Assembly: GCA_030248215.1 (NCBI GenBank)
Contig: JASANG010001409.1
Span: 354,048 to 418,047 of the forward strand
DNA: 64,000 nucleotides
Direction of reading: 5' to 3'
Source of the DNA: Enoplolaimus lenunculus
Taxonomy: Eukaryota > Nematoda > Enoplea > Enoplida > Thoracostomopsidae
Shown: positions 31,566 to 41,950 of the stretch, piece by piece
Numbering within the stretch: the first letter of the stretch is position 1
Layout of the letters: every line of letters starts with the position of its first letter
The notes under the pieces: model-generated
What the model saw: only the letters and a program-made list of their open reading frames with translations
Told to the model about the DNA's origin: nothing
Database searches by the model: none
Made by a program: the position numbers and the translations under genes

Positions 31566-34500
31566 GTTCCGTTTGACCGAAAATGTTTTGACCCATGTAA
31601 AGATCAGGGGCGGAACGTGTTTCTGTGGGACTAAACAAAAGTAAGCTTAAGCTTTAGACTTATTTTTTGCTTGGCTTAGGCTTAGGCTTAGGCTTACGAA
31701 TATGCTCATTCTTGTGTTTAGGTTTAGGCTGAGGCTTAGGCTTAAGGCTTACGAATATGTTTATAATACTGTTCCGCCTCTGTTCTTTACATTGGCCAAT
31801 TTTGTTCGACAATACCACCAGCAAAAATAAAAAGTTCTATGTCAGAATAATTTCTTTTCGCCATTATTGGAACACTTTGGGTCCTTTGTACAAGGAAATT
31901 GTGCTTTGTGGCATGTGTACTCAAATCATTTAGTAAGTTTCGTTGCCCGTTCTGTAAGACTTCTTGCCTTCTATAGTAACTCATATCTCTTTATGGCTAT
32001 AAGCGCCGAAGTCCAGGAGCCCTTTATGTGCGTTTCAGTTTTGAAAATTTTATATTTCAGACAATATTTTGGTCTGTTGTGGCGATAACAAAACGGCAGC
32101 TTTGTGGAAATATTCCTGCTCTTCTAAGCAATGGATACTGTTGGTGACCAAATCTGGCGATTTTGAACATCCAAATGTTGTGCCGAAAGCTTTAAACGCT
32201 GGTAAGCAAGTGCTTAGACGAGATCGAATTCTCAATATGGTACTCATTTAGCTCCCCTTATAAAGTCCTTCCCCCACAGATATAAGGGCCAATGTAAAGA
32301 ATCGGGGCGGAACAGTATTATAAGCATACTCTTAAATCTAAGCGTAAGCCTAAGCCTAAACCTAAGCGTAAGAATGGGCATATTCCTAAGGCTAAGGCTA
32401 AACCTAAGCCTACACCAAGCATAAAAATTAGTCCAAAGCTTAAGCTTACTCTATTACAGTCCCACAGAAAAGCTATCCGCCCCTGATCTTTACTTGGGCC
32501 GATTATTGGCAGACTGTTTTACGGTGGAACTGTAATAGAGAAACCATAAGTTTTAGTCTATTTTTTGCTTAGGCTTACGTGTAGACTTAAGCTTGAGTAT
32601 AGACATATTTTTTCCGCTTAGGTTCAGGCTTGCACTCAGGTTTAGGCATAGGAATGTGTTTATTCTAATGGCTTTGTTCTTTACATTGGCCCAAAAAAAA
32701 ATTCTTAGCCCAATAGCGCTTGTGAGAAATCAATTTTATTTGCTTGAATTTTGTTTTCTTTTTTTAAAAACATTTCCTTTAAATTTGTTTTCTTTTTTGA
32801 AAATTTTACCTTTTGACATGCCGATCCTGTCGTCCTTTTTAATATTATTTTTTCGTTTTAAGGTGCCGACTACGCAATTCTGATGTCGGTGTACAGCGAC
32901 GCTGAAGACTGGTGTCAAAAAGTGTTCGGATTTAAATCTGACAATCTCGTCTACGAACATACGCTCAACATTTCGAAATCCGCAGTGCAGGTTAGTCGCT
33001 TTGGCCAATGTTACTTTTAGGGGCGTAACAGTAGATTAAGCGTATTCCTAAGCCTAAGCATAAACCTAAGCGTTGCCAAAATGTGTTCCTAAGCCTAAGC
33101 CTAAGCCAAAGCCTAAGCAAAAAAAATGTTATCTAGAACCTAAACCTACTCTTTTATAGACCGACCAGAAACCTGGACGCCCCTTAAAGTACCATGTGTC
33201 GTCGGTTTTTTTATTTTGTTGTTGTATCATATATGAAAGTAGAATTTTAGTAGACAGGCGCATTCGTTGAAAGACCTCTGGAACAATTATACCAATTTAT
33301 GCTACAAGAGTAATTTAGCTTTCGGTCCACCTCGCGAAACTCCACTGCCAGGCCCGTAGCCAGCTCACCTTGCTAGGGAGGCTAAAATTTTTCAGGATCA
33401 ACAGGGTTTTCAATGAATTACAAGCAAGGTTGAAAAATTTCTAAGGGGGGGGGGGGAATTTATCCGGGGCGGCAGAGCCCCCATGGCTCCCATTGGCTAT
33501 AACTGAAAAGCAACCTTAACCAGTTATGTATGATTAGCATCCACGTTTTTCTGCGTCTGGTATGATCCGCTCCTTGACAACCACAAGTTTTCAATGTATT
33601 TGTTTATAACTTTAATAGCTTAATGTTTATTCGTAAATGTCTCGTAAAAACAGGCGGATCGAACCTGTAGCCATGTGGGGCCAAAGTAAACCGGACCCTG
33701 CTAGTTGGTCATCCCTAGAAAAGGCCCCGTCTGGAAAATTTTCAACCTTGCTTGTAAGTCAACGAAAACCCTGTTATGGCTCCTCCTGAAAAATTTTTAG
33801 CCCCCCCCCCACCGGAAGGTGTACCAGCTACGGACCTGTCCCTTATTAAGTTTAGGTCGCATTAGTTATTTTTTAACAAACAGGACTTCTGTTGTTTACT
33901 TCGACCCATGTAAAGCTCAGGGGCGAACGTTTTTCTGCGGGACTGCAATAGAAGAAGCTTAAGCTTTAGAGTAATTTTTTGATTGGGTTAGGCTTCGGCT
34001 TAGGCATAGGCTTAGGAATATGCTTACAATACTGTACCGTCCCTGTTCTTTACATTGGCCTTTACTTCTATGATTTTAGCACACCGACTAAGTTAGCTGA
34101 AATCTGAAATTAGCTTGTAAAAGGCCTATTAACCATATGATGTTTAATAAGTTCTTTGCAGTCCGTGTTTGTTCCTGCTCAAGGCTTTTCAAAGCCTGAA
34201 AATTCTTGTTTACTTTGCTTTAGGCTTGTACTATAACCCGCATTTATTAGGTACTTGGATTTCCACTTTAATGCTAAATTTCAATGTAAACTAATCCTCC
34301 ATTCGGACGCGGAAGCTTTTCCAAAAGAACTCGCAGCTGCAATTTGTACTTGTAAGTTTTTGAAGCGAAACGTGTTGCAACTGCAACTTGCAGCGGCCAG
34401 TTGTGTTTAAAAACTCGTTAATCAATTTGCAGCTGCAAGCTTTAGCGCATATTTTCGCTGCAATATTACACATGTACGCTGTAGCTGTTAGTTGTTTTTG

Positions 34501-35455
34501 ATGTAAAAACTTGCATGTGTGAATGGGGCTTAAAGTTTTAAGTATATTCAATTCTCTAATTAATAGCAGTACGTCGATGCTTATTCGTTAGTTTCAAAGT
34601 TAGAAAACCTATTTAGCAACAAGCGATAGCGAGCTCGTAGCCAAAGATGGGGGCAGGGGGGTTCAGCCCCCCCCGGAAAAATCTTGGTCCCCTAGAATAT
34701 TTTGAATTTTGCTTGTAAGTCATTGAAAAACCTTGAACGTCCTTCTTGAAAAATTTTTGCCCCCCCCCCTAGCAAAGTGAGCTGGCTACGGGCCTGGGGG
34801 AGAGGTGCTACGCACTGTTTACATTGCAGAATAAACAGATTACATGCATTGTCCAATCAGCATGCATCTTACGCCAGTTGCCAACAGGTCTTACTAACTT
34901 TCGAATCTGTTAATAAAATTTTACAAAATCATTCAATAATTTTACAGCGAAATTTAAGCTACAGATAGAGCTAAATGCCTAAACCTAAGCCTAAGCCTAA
35001 TCCAAGCAATAATAATTAGTCTAAAGCTTAAGCTTACTCTTTTCTAGTCGTACAGAAAAACGTTCCGCCCCTGATCTTTACATGGGCCCAACCGTTTAGC
35101 TTCATATCTGCAATAATGATGTGACGTTATTTCAAAACTTATTACTAACTGATGATAAGATGCTGCTTAGACAGCTGAAAATTCAGTTTCTAACATACGG
35201 CAAAAACATCTCTTTCAGGAAGGTTGGTGCTCAGCGGTATCACAAAGTGGACGAATCCACGTGTACGATTATTTAACCGGTGTGGTACTCGAACTCGCGG
35301 TCCAAATCACCCCTGGTGGTCCGTGCGCAATCCCTTTAAGGGCGTCTGCCTCAGTTGGACTCGGGCAATCTGTTAGTATGGACGTGCTTGAAGATCGATG
35401 GCTCATTGTTGTTTGTGCTGAATCCCAGCGTGTAATTATGTTTAAGCTGGATTAA
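31151..35455 (+). CDS. Beta-propeller (WD40/NHL-like) protein, four exons
   Basis: Proposed exons are 31151-31565, 32061-32201, 32863-32990 and 35219-35455, giving about 307 residues. Introns 2 and 3 have clean signals (GTAAGC, GTTAGT donors; TTTTAAG, CTTTCAG acceptors) and phases that join in frame (phase 1, then phase 0). The first donor (GTTCCG at 31566, phase 1) is weak; it is chosen because only phase 1 keeps exon 2 open. The protein shows propeller-blade sequence: LLLAISDESDGVKIANFW and LQIIEFESGKVVETV in exon 1, ILVCCGDNKTAALWKY in exon 2, and RIHVYDYLTGVV and WLIVVCAESQRVIMFKLD in exon 4. Such proteins are usually scaffolds for complexes; no specific orthologue is recognised. The start is the first ATG of the open frame (context caccATGt), so an upstream exon cannot be excluded. 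All three introns hold TTAGGC-cored MITEs. Base composition in the exons is clearly richer in G/C than the introns. Confidence 0.78.
31590..31797 (-). mobile_element. TTAGGC-core hAT MITE, type A, intron 1
   Basis: GACCCATGTAAAGATCAGG to CTGTTCTTTACATTGGCC. Flanks AATGTTTT / AATTTTGT, 6 of 8. Two hexamer blocks and a CTCATTCTTG spacer. Confidence 0.75.
32061..32201 (+). CDS. Beta-propeller gene, exon 2
   Basis: Acceptor TATATTTCAG ends at 32060 and donor GTAAGC starts at 32202. The reading NILVCCGDNKTAALWKYS is a typical WD40 blade end. Phase 1 on both sides. Confidence 0.75.
32287..32500 (+). mobile_element. TTAGGC-core hAT MITE, type A, intron 2
   Basis: GGCCAATGTAAAGAATCGG to CTGATCTTTACTTGGGCC, standard two-block core. 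Confidence 0.75.
32501..32691 (-). mobile_element. TTAGGC-core hAT MITE, type A, decayed left end, intron 2
   Basis: ACTGTAATAGAG and TTTAGTCTATTTTTTGC, decayed hexamers, ending TTGTTCTTTACATTGGCC. It directly abuts the previous copy in opposite orientation. Confidence 0.6.
32863..32990 (+). CDS. Beta-propeller gene, exon 3
   Basis: Acceptor TTTCGTTTTAAG (AAG rather than CAG) ends at 32862 and donor GTTAGT starts at 32991. It encodes GADYAILMSVYSDAEDW and on to ISKSAVQ. It enters in phase 1 and leaves in phase 0. Confidence 0.7.
33003..33200 (+). mobile_element. TTAGGC-core hAT MITE, type B, intron 3
   Basis: GGCCAATGTTACTTTTAGG to CCCCTTAAAGTACCATG, starting only 12 bases after the exon-3 donor. 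Confidence 0.75.
33351..33500 (+). mobile_element. ~160-bp hAT-like MITE, CAGGCCCGTAGCC type, intron 3
   Basis: CAGGCCCGTAGCCAGCTCACC start; right end decayed to CCATTGGCTATAACTG. Contains a run of about 12 G. Confidence 0.6.
33655..33838 (-). mobile_element. ~160-bp hAT-like MITE, CAGGCCCGTAGCC type, intron 3
   Basis: Minus-strand copy: GAACCTGTAGCC at left, CCAGCTACGGACCTGTC at right, with TTGCTTGTAAGTCAACG and a C run in between. Confidence 0.55.
33903..34060 (-). mobile_element. TTAGGC-core hAT MITE, type A, exact 8-bp duplication, intron 3
   Basis: GACCCATGTAAAGCTCAGG to CCTGTTCTTTACATTGGCC. TTTACTTC is duplicated exactly (33895-33902, 34061-34068). Confidence 0.85.
34290..34540. mobile_element. 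TTGCAGCTGCAA-type MITE, intron 3
   Basis: CTCCATTCGGACGCGGAAGC to TGTGTGAATGGGGCT followed by TAA, with CAGCTGCAATTTG and CAATTTGCAGCTGCAAGC inside. Confidence 0.55.
34633..34795 (-). mobile_element. ~160-bp hAT-like MITE, CAGGCCCGTAGCC type, intron 3
   Basis: Minus-strand copy from GAGCTCGTAGCC to GAGCTGGCTACGGGCCTG, including a run of ten or so C. Confidence 0.65.
34973..35090 (+). mobile_element. TTAGGC-core hAT MITE, type A, right part, intron 3
   Basis: CCTAAACCTAAGCC units, TTAGTCTAAAGCTTAAGC and CTGATCTTTACATGGGCC; left end missing. Confidence 0.6.
35219..35455 (+). CDS. Beta-propeller gene, last exon
   Basis: Acceptor CATCTCTTTCAG ends at 35218. The exon is open in phase 0 to TAA at 35453-35455 and holds the blade RIHVYDYLTGVVLEL and the C-terminus RVIMFKLD. 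The preceding 2.2-kb intron carries four repeat insertions (33003, about 33350, 33655, 33903) and further MITE pieces at 34290, 34633 and 34973. Confidence 0.78.
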   Translation, partial: EGWCSAVSQSGRIHVYDYLTGVVLELAVQITPGGPCAIPLRASASVGLGQSVSMDVLEDRWLIVVCAESQRVIMFKLD

Positions 35456-35459
35456 TAAA
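35454..35459 (+). promoter_or_regulatory. Candidate poly(A) signal AATAAA overlapping the stop codon
   Basis: AATAAA begins on the second base of the TAA stop of the beta-propeller gene. A CACTG-ended MITE starts at 35488, so the 3' UTR would be very short or run into the MITE. The hexamer is seen directly; its use is inferred. Confidence 0.5.
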
Positions 35460-35487
35460 TGTGGATACTGCTCCCTGGAGCGAGATG

Positions 35488-35666
35488 CGCTGTAAATCCC
35501 GATGAGTTGATTAATCAACTCAGAGATACAATTGGTTATTTGTGGTTATCTCTGAGTCAATACTCAATTCAGAATTCTGACTCCTGACAGACCTAATTCA
35601 GAGCGCAGACTTCTGAATGGATTCAACTCATTCTGAGTTAAAATCAATTCACTGAAATTTACAGTG
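35488..35666. mobile_element. CACTG-ended MITE, AACTCA type (copy 3)
   Basis: CGCTGTAAATCCCGATGAG to CACTGAAATTTACAGTG, directly downstream of the beta-propeller gene. Confidence 0.65.
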
Positions 35667-35870
35667 TGGTAGTATTTGTATACAGGGGTAGGGATCAAGG
35701 GATTATATCCCTTTGTAGAATATCTCAAGATAAAAGCGGTTTGAACGGGTCTTTGGATATCGTTCTGAATCCTACAAGTCGAAAGTATCTTGTTTTACAT
35801 GGTTTTGGCTACGTTTCTTGAGTGGAAGACTGCCGAATTCCAAGAAATCAAAACCATCTTTGCTTATCAG

Positions 35871-36051
35871 GCATAATGTTACTTTAAGAGGCGTAACAGT
35901 AGATTAAGCGTATTTCTAAGCTTAAGCCTAAGCGTAGTAAAAATGTGTTCCTAATCCTAAGCTTAAGCCTAAGCAAAAAATGTAATCTAGTAACTTAACC
36001 TACTCTTTTATAGACCCACCAGAAAGGACGCCTCTTGAAGCAACATGGGCC
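35871..36051 (+). mobile_element. TTAGGC-core hAT MITE, type B, exact 8-bp duplication
   Basis: GCATAATGTTACTTTAAGAGG to CTTGAAGCAACATGGGCC. CTTATCAG is duplicated exactly (35863-35870, 36052-36059). Confidence 0.85.
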
Positions 36052-36271
36052 CTTATCAGGGTGTATTTTTTCAAAAACTCTATGCGGTACATTATCCTAT
36101 TTTTTCAGCCCTAAAATGTGTGGAGATGTTTTCTTAACTCGATGAGTGGATATTGCTTAAACGCCATGGATTACAAACTGCGTTGATTTTTACCACGCGG
36201 TAATTGCGGCACAGTTGGCATTGTTGAGCGGCTGTATGAGAAAGCAATGCTAAAACGCAGACATTTTGCTG

Positions 36272-36554
36272 CCTAAGCCTAAGCCTAAGCCTAAGCCTAA
36301 GCCTAAGCCTAAGCCTAAGCCTAAGCCTAAGCCTAAGCCTAAGCCTAAGCCTAAGCCTAAACCTAAGCCTAAGCCTAAGCCTAAGCATAAGTCTAAGCTT
36401 AAGCCTAAGCCTAAACCTAAGCCTAAGCCTAAGCCTAAGCCTTAGCCTAAGCCTAAGCCTAAGCCTAAGCCTAAGCCTAAGCATAACCGTTAGAATGAGC
36501 ATATTCCTAAGCCTAAGCCTAAGCCAAAGCCTAAGCCTAAGCCTAATCCTAAGC
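36272..36554 (+). repeat. Near-pure telomere-like (GCCTAA)n array
   Basis: About 35 consecutive hexamers to 36487 with few substitutions, then one CGTTAGAATGAGCATATTC spacer and a second short block. No hAT terminal repeats at either side. The minus frame over it (36134-36502) is an artefact. Confidence 0.85.
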
Positions 36555-36690
36555 TACAAAAAATGGTGAGTCAAATGGAACCTTTTCGAAATATGCCCTT
36601 CCGGACTACACAAACTGAGTCAAATTCGACTCCGCACGAGTCAAATTCGACTCACTGACGCAATTTGACTCTTCATTTTTACATGTACTT
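36554..36690. mobile_element. Palindromic GAGTCAAA fold-back MITE (copy 3), shortened
   Basis: CAAAAAATGGTGAGTCAAATG through ACTACACAAACTGAGTC to TTTGACTCTTCATTTTTAC; it follows the hexamer array with no gap. Confidence 0.55.
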
Positions 36691-36765
36691 CAGTTACTCA
36701 GCTTGTTTACAATTTTAAACTGGGTTGTGCTGTAAAACAGTTGAAAATTAAACTCAAAGGATCGA

Positions 36766-36835
36766 ACCTCGCAGCCGATCAGGTTTCAATCCGGCATGTT
36801 CAACCACTGAATTACGCTGTCATAAAAATCAGATG
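36766..36835 (-). pseudogene. Decayed tRNA-like sequence
   Basis: Read on the minus strand it has TAATTCAGTGGTTGAACA (A-box-like) and GAGGTTCGATCC (B box). The acceptor ends do not pair. It lies between two copies of the GAGTCAAA fold-back MITE. Confidence 0.35.
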
Positions 36836-36847
36836 CACTACTTTTCA

Positions 36848-36998
36848 CACTGCAAAAAATGGTGAGTCAAATTGACTCTCTCCGAAATAGGCTTTTCCTG
36901 ACTACACAAACTGAGTCAAAATTCGACTCCGCCAGACTCAAATTGAGCCGAATTTGCCTCTGGCGAAGTCAAATTTTTGACTCAGGCTGTGTAGCTAC
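36848..36998. mobile_element. Palindromic GAGTCAAA fold-back MITE (copy 4), one arm plus centre
   Basis: CACTGCAAAAAATGGTGAG and the full left arm; the right arm stops at CTGTGTAGCTACAA. Confidence 0.6.
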
Positions 36999-37001
36999 AA
37001 A

Positions 37002-37261
37002 TTGCCCGTAGCTCATGCTTTACATGCACCAATTGTCAACAAGCCTGTATTATTGGTTCATAGTTGCTACGCTTCGCTTGAAAAAGGTTGGCAAACAAAT
37101 ACCGAATATCAAATAACTCTGGCGACCCGAGTCAAAGAGGTTTTTAAACAAACCGGCCTCACCGTAAACAAATCTTTGTCAAATATCGTTCAATGTTTGT
37201 TGAAACCGATAAACCAACGCTGCTCAAAGACTTTATGAAAGATTTCCTACGAAACCAATAA
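37002..37261 (+). other. Coding-like sequence, unassigned
   Basis: One frame is open to 37238 (includes LEKGWQTNTEYQITLATRV) and a second to a stop at 37259-37261 (includes ETDKPTLLKDFMKDFLRNQ). Both have protein-like composition, but no acceptor, ATG or family supports either. Possibly an old gene fragment. Confidence 0.2.
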
Positions 37262-37330
37262 GGTCACACTCTGTTTACTAGGAACCAGGGCAGGTTTTGT
37301 CTGACCAAATCAATTTGAATAATTCACATT

Positions 37331-37960
37331 TTCTAAAGCCCTATTCAACGTGCAAGTTTTTGCAGCAAAAACTTGCATGTGCAAGTTTGGTCACAAAGCA
37401 GATTTGAAGTCCTTGCAGCTGCAAATTTTTCATTAGAATTCATGTGATTGAATTTAATTCGCACGTGTGAACGCCGTCGCAAATCGCTGGGAATTAATTC
37501 AAATATCTAACTTGTTTGATATTTCGCAGCCGACGGCGGAAGTAATGGGACTAGTTTTAAATTTTTAAGCATTAAAAAAGATTGCATCGCGATGAAAACT
37601 TTTTGAAGTCAATAAATTTCAAGTATAGCCTTCTTTGCAAATGAATGTTTCTTACAACTGTAACTTGCAGCTGCAAGTTTTTTTGAAAAACTCATTCGAA
37701 GAATTTGCAGCTGCAAGTTATTCATGATTAATACATGCGAAGAATTAATTTGCAGGTATGAATAGTCCTGCAAGTCGAATTCATTTATCATCATTGGCTA
37801 AACTGATGATTATAGGTTATGTTTGATATTTATTGCAGTGGTCTGCAAAGTATTCACATAAATTCATGTCAAGATTCAGAACGAATGTTATGATTCTTTA
37901 CAAATACTTGTAGCTGCAAGTATTTCGTGCCATTTGCAGCTGCAAGTTCTATATTCGTAA
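37331..37960. mobile_element. Cluster of TTGCAGCTGCAA-type MITE pieces
   Basis: 37331-37510 starts AAGCCCTATTCAACGTGC after TAA. 37620-37800 and 37890-37960 contain further ACTTGCAGCTGCAAG palindromes. Boundaries between pieces are unclear. Confidence 0.5.
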
Positions 37961-38160
37961 AATATCAGGTCTTAACTGAAAGAACGCATAGCCAAAATGG
38001 TTTCAAAAACAAGTGTAGTGTTGGCATAAAAACTTTATCCGCATATGTCTTTTTTCCTACTGATCTCAGTGCAATTCTGGTTTTAATATTTATTTCGCAT
38101 TCTTTTGTCTCATTTTTTGTATTGTGCACCGGTCAGGTTTGCCCGCCAGCCGGATAGTTA

Positions 38161-39715
38161 TTGCTTATAATTTTTAAGCTTAGGCTTTTGCTTAGGCTTT
38201 GGCTAATGAATATGCTTTTACTACTGTTACGGAACTGTTCTATGCATTGGTCCAATACTTCTTGTAATAGACGTATTGTTTGCCTTATGCTTACACTTAG
38301 GTTTAGGTATAAACTAATTTTTAAGCTTAGGCTTTTGCTTAGGCTTTGGCTAATGAATACGCTTTTACTACTGTTACGGAACTGTTCTATGCATTGGTCC
38401 AATACTTCTTGTAATAGACGTATTGTTTGCCTTATGCTTACACTTAGGTTTAGGTATAAACTAATTTTTAAGCTTAGGCTTTTGCTTAGGCTTTGGCTAA
38501 TGAATACGCTTTTACTACTGTTACGGAACTGTTCTATGCATTGGTCCAATACTTCTTGTAATAGACGTATTGTTTGCCTTATGCTTACACTTAGGTTTAG
38601 GTATAAACTAATTTTTAAGCTTAGGCTTTTGCTTAGGCTTTGGCTAATGAATACGCTTTTACTACTGTTACGGAACTGTTCTATGCATTGGTCCAATACT
38701 TCTTGTAATAGACGTATTGTTTGCCTTATGCTTACACTTAGGTTTAGGTATAAACTAATTTTTAAGCTTAGGCTTTTGCTTAGGCTTTGGCTAATGAATG
38801 CGCTTTTACTACTGTTACGGAACTGTTCTATGCATTGGTCCAATACTTCTTGTAATAGACGTATTGTTTGCCTTATGCTTACACTTAGGTTTAGGTATAA
38901 ACTAATTTTTAAGCTTAGGCTTTTGCTTAGGCTTTGGCTAATGAATGCGCTTTTACTACTGTTACGGAACTGTTCTATGCATTGGTCCAATACTTCTTGT
39001 AATAGACGTATTGTTTGCCTTATGCTTACACTTAGGTTTAGGTATAAACTAATTTTTAAGCTTAGGCTTTTGCTTAGGCTTTGGCTAATGAATATGCTTT
39101 TACTACTGTTACGGAACTGTTCTATGCATTGGTCCAAAACTTCTTGTAATAGACGTATTGTTTGCCTTATGCTTACACTTAGGTTTAGGTATAAACTAAT
39201 TTTTAAGCTTAGGCTTTTGCTTAGGCTTTGGCTAATGAATGCGCTTTTACTACTGTTACGGAACTGTTCTATGCATTGGTCCAATACTTCTTGTAATAGA
39301 CGTATTGTTTGCCTTATGCTTACACTTAGGTTTAGGTATAAACTAATTTTTAAGCTTAGGCTTTTGCTTAGGCTTTGGCTAAGGAATATGCTTTTACTAC
39401 TGTTACGGAACTGTTCTATGCATTGGTCCAATACTTCTTGTAATAGACGTATTGTTTGCCTTATGCTTACACTTAGGTTTAGGTATAAACTAATTTTCAA
39501 GCTTAGGCTTTTGCTTAGGCTTTGGCTAATGAATATGCTTTTACTACTGTTACGGAACTGTTCTATGCATTGGTCCAATACTTCTTGTAATAGACGTATT
39601 GTTTGCCTTATGCTTACACTTAGGTTTAGGTATAAACTAATTTTTAAGCTTAGGCTTTTGCTTAGGCTTTGGCTAATGAATACGCTTTTACTACTGTTAC
39701 GGAACTGTTCTACAC
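38161..39715. repeat. 147-bp satellite, ~10.6 units, derived from a MITE end
   Basis: Unit of 147 bases (for example 38314 to 38461), nearly identical throughout. Variation is mostly one site in TGAATATGC / TGAATACGC / TGAATGCGC plus rare changes. Each unit holds TTAGGC motifs and CTACTGTTACGGAACTGTTC with TATGCATTGGTCC, a degenerate hAT-MITE terminus. 147 is 3 x 49, so both strands stay open (530 and 551 codons) without coding meaning. Confidence 0.9.
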
Positions 39716-39739
39716 TTTGGTCCAATGCTTCTTACAAAG

Positions 39740-40073
39740 AACTGCGGCGATTCTCGTGTTATATTTGTTGTTTTTCAGCGCAAATTGAATGTTTCATTGC
39801 AGTTGTTTGTTTTTGACACAAACTAAACGTTTCGTTTGTCAAAAAATATGGTTATTAATTTTTCAATAATTTTCGGTTTAAGTTCCATTTCCGGTAAAGC
39901 GTTTTTTGGACAAAGTTACAACTGTTGCTCGGATTTAAAACTAGCGTAATTTTAAGTTTTGAGTGCTTGAAGCCGTTTTGAACTTTCCGCGTTGTTGACA
40001 AAAATGTTTAGTCATATTTGTTCAAAATACAACGTGCATTTCTTGGTTCAACGGTGAATCTAAGATTTTTTTC
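39740..40073. other. No feature seen
   Basis: AT-rich, no recognisable gene or repeat. Confidence 0.5.
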
Positions 40074-40081
40074 AAATTTGC

Positions 40082-40273
40082 GTCCAATGTTACTTTTAGG
40101 GCCGTAACCGTAATTAAGCGTATTCGTAAGCCTAAGCCTAAGCGTAAGCGTTGCAAATGTGTGTTCCTAAGCCTAAGCCTTAGCCTAAGCCTAGGCAAAA
40201 AATGTAATCTAGAATCTAAACGTACTCTTTTATAGGCCCACCAGACTGGACGTCCCGAAGAGTAACATGGGCC
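40082..40273 (+). mobile_element. TTAGGC-core hAT MITE, type B, exact 8-bp duplication
   Basis: GTCCAATGTTACTTTTAGG to CCGAAGAGTAACATGGGCC. AAATTTGC is duplicated exactly (40074-40081, 40274-40281). Confidence 0.85.
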
Positions 40274-40287
40274 AAATTTGCTAACAT

Positions 40288-40660
40288 ACTATAGTGACTC
40301 AAATAAGAGCAAAAATGAGGTTTGTTTTGCGTGTCAAAAGATAAACACCCTCCTGCTATTTGATTACGGACTGTTATTTGTTTTTACAACTCACATCCTG
40401 TTTTTTGGATCAACTACTTTCACGTAACCTATTGTCTATAAAGGTACTGTTGTGATCCGATTAAGTGGGGGCTGATATTTATTTGGCCTCTGCCGGGGGT
40501 ACTTTCTGTTGTTTAGTTACGGACTGTTATTTATTTTTAATCCACGCTCCGCCACCGTTCGTTACTGATATAATCGGTGCTGCAATTATTCGTTGAATTA
40601 AACGTTTATTTGTCCTGTATCAAAACCTTAAGTGGTAGTGCAAGGTTAATGCATAAGAAT
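40288..40660. mobile_element. Tc1/mariner-like MITE, decayed
   Basis: TACTATAGTGACTCAAATAAG start, internal TTACGGACTGTTATTT twice; right end not recognisable. Confidence 0.5.
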
Positions 40661-40928
40661 GTACCCTAAAGCATACCGCCACCGAAACGCACCCAATGTT
40701 TACACAGGGCCGGAGCAGCCACTCTCCATTCGCCCTCATTTGGGGTCCCTACCCAAAAAAGATTTTAATCAAAAAATTTGAAAAATATTTTGATAATGAT
40801 CTCCCACCCCAGATTTTTGGGAGGAGTCCACATCCTTGCTTGCTTTGACACTGTTTATATGTCGCCGTACGCCAACTTCTGACTTTATTTGGCTCAACGA
40901 AACTCAATCTGTAGTAATAAATTTCAAC

Positions 40929-41075
40929 GGCACATGTACAGAACAGGGCCGGAACAGTAGTATAAGCATATTGCTAAGCCTAAACATAAGCCTAAGCAAA
41001 AATTAGTCTAAAGCTTAAACTGACTCTATTATAGCACCTCCGGAAAACGATCCGGCCCTGTTCTATACATGGGCA
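40929..41075 (+). mobile_element. TTAGGC-core hAT MITE, type C, exact duplication
   Basis: GGCACATGTACAGAACAGG to CCTGTTCTATACATGGGC. ATTTCAAC is duplicated exactly (40921-40928, 41076-41083; one more A also matches). Very short core. Confidence 0.85.
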
Positions 41076-41083
41076 ATTTCAAC

Positions 41084-41950
41084 AATGGCTGATTTATGAT
41101 TTTTTTCTTAACGTTCGTATCATTTTTTTCGACGTCATCCCGGCTGCTATTTTCAATGCATCTAAAAACGTACATCATATCGCTTCGATTGGTACAAAAT
41201 AAATGCTCCAATAAATACTCAATGCTTGAAAAGGAAGCTAAAAACCGATTGGCCCAAAAAATTTTCCAATCACTTGCCAGATCGGCATACTGGTATGTCT
41301 GTCAAGGAATTGCTAACTGCCCAAATATGCTGTAAACTCGCAAATATTTCAGTCTTTTCGAAAAAAAATAATAAAGAGAAATTTCTAAGGGGGTTGCAAC
41401 CCCATCGCTGTGCTACCGGGCTGTCATACTGCAACGTCTCTATACCCGTACGCCTTAATAAAATGACACAGGCTTTTATGACTCTATTTGACCGCCGTAT
41501 TCGGCCGTCAGCATCTCTTTATTGTCAAATCATTATATAAACGATTTTAAATTTATTAAATTTAACTTTTTGACTCAATAATCCTGTATAAAGCAGTATT
41601 TATAGAACAACAACAACATTTTAACAATATTCTACAGCAAGCAAAACGGTTTTTTACTAAAAAAATACGTAAATAAGGAACTTTAAAAATACCCCATAGA
41701 CATCGCATGCTTTGAACGATAAGAATGAACCTAAGCCTAGAATTGACCTAAGCCTATAGTACAAGCCGAAACGTAGTGCAAGCCTAAATCTAAGAGTGTT
41801 TTAGTGTGAATGCATACATATCGCTACTCGCTAAATTAGCCGGTCTATGCACTATGCGCTTTTAAGCTTTTGACTAATTTTTAAACAATTTCTTTTCGTC
41901 AGATCTTATTGTGATCATGAATGTGAAAAATATATTTTAATGCCGAATCT
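41084..41950. other. No confident feature
   Basis: Two plus-strand frames (41096-41335, 41226-41540) and a minus frame (41029-41211) have protein-like stretches but no splice, start or domain support. 41700-41800 has scattered CCTAAGCC. Confidence 0.35.

Noticed and set aside
36134-36502. 122-codon Leu/Arg frame
   Set aside because: Translation of the pure hexamer array.
36272-36554. A true chromosome end
   Set aside because: Tracts occur in both orientations throughout and inside elements with target duplications, so they are interstitial.
38133-39816. Very long open frames on both strands (530 and 551 codons)
   Set aside because: They are the 147-bp satellite read through; 147 is a multiple of three, so any open unit stays open. 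No gene.
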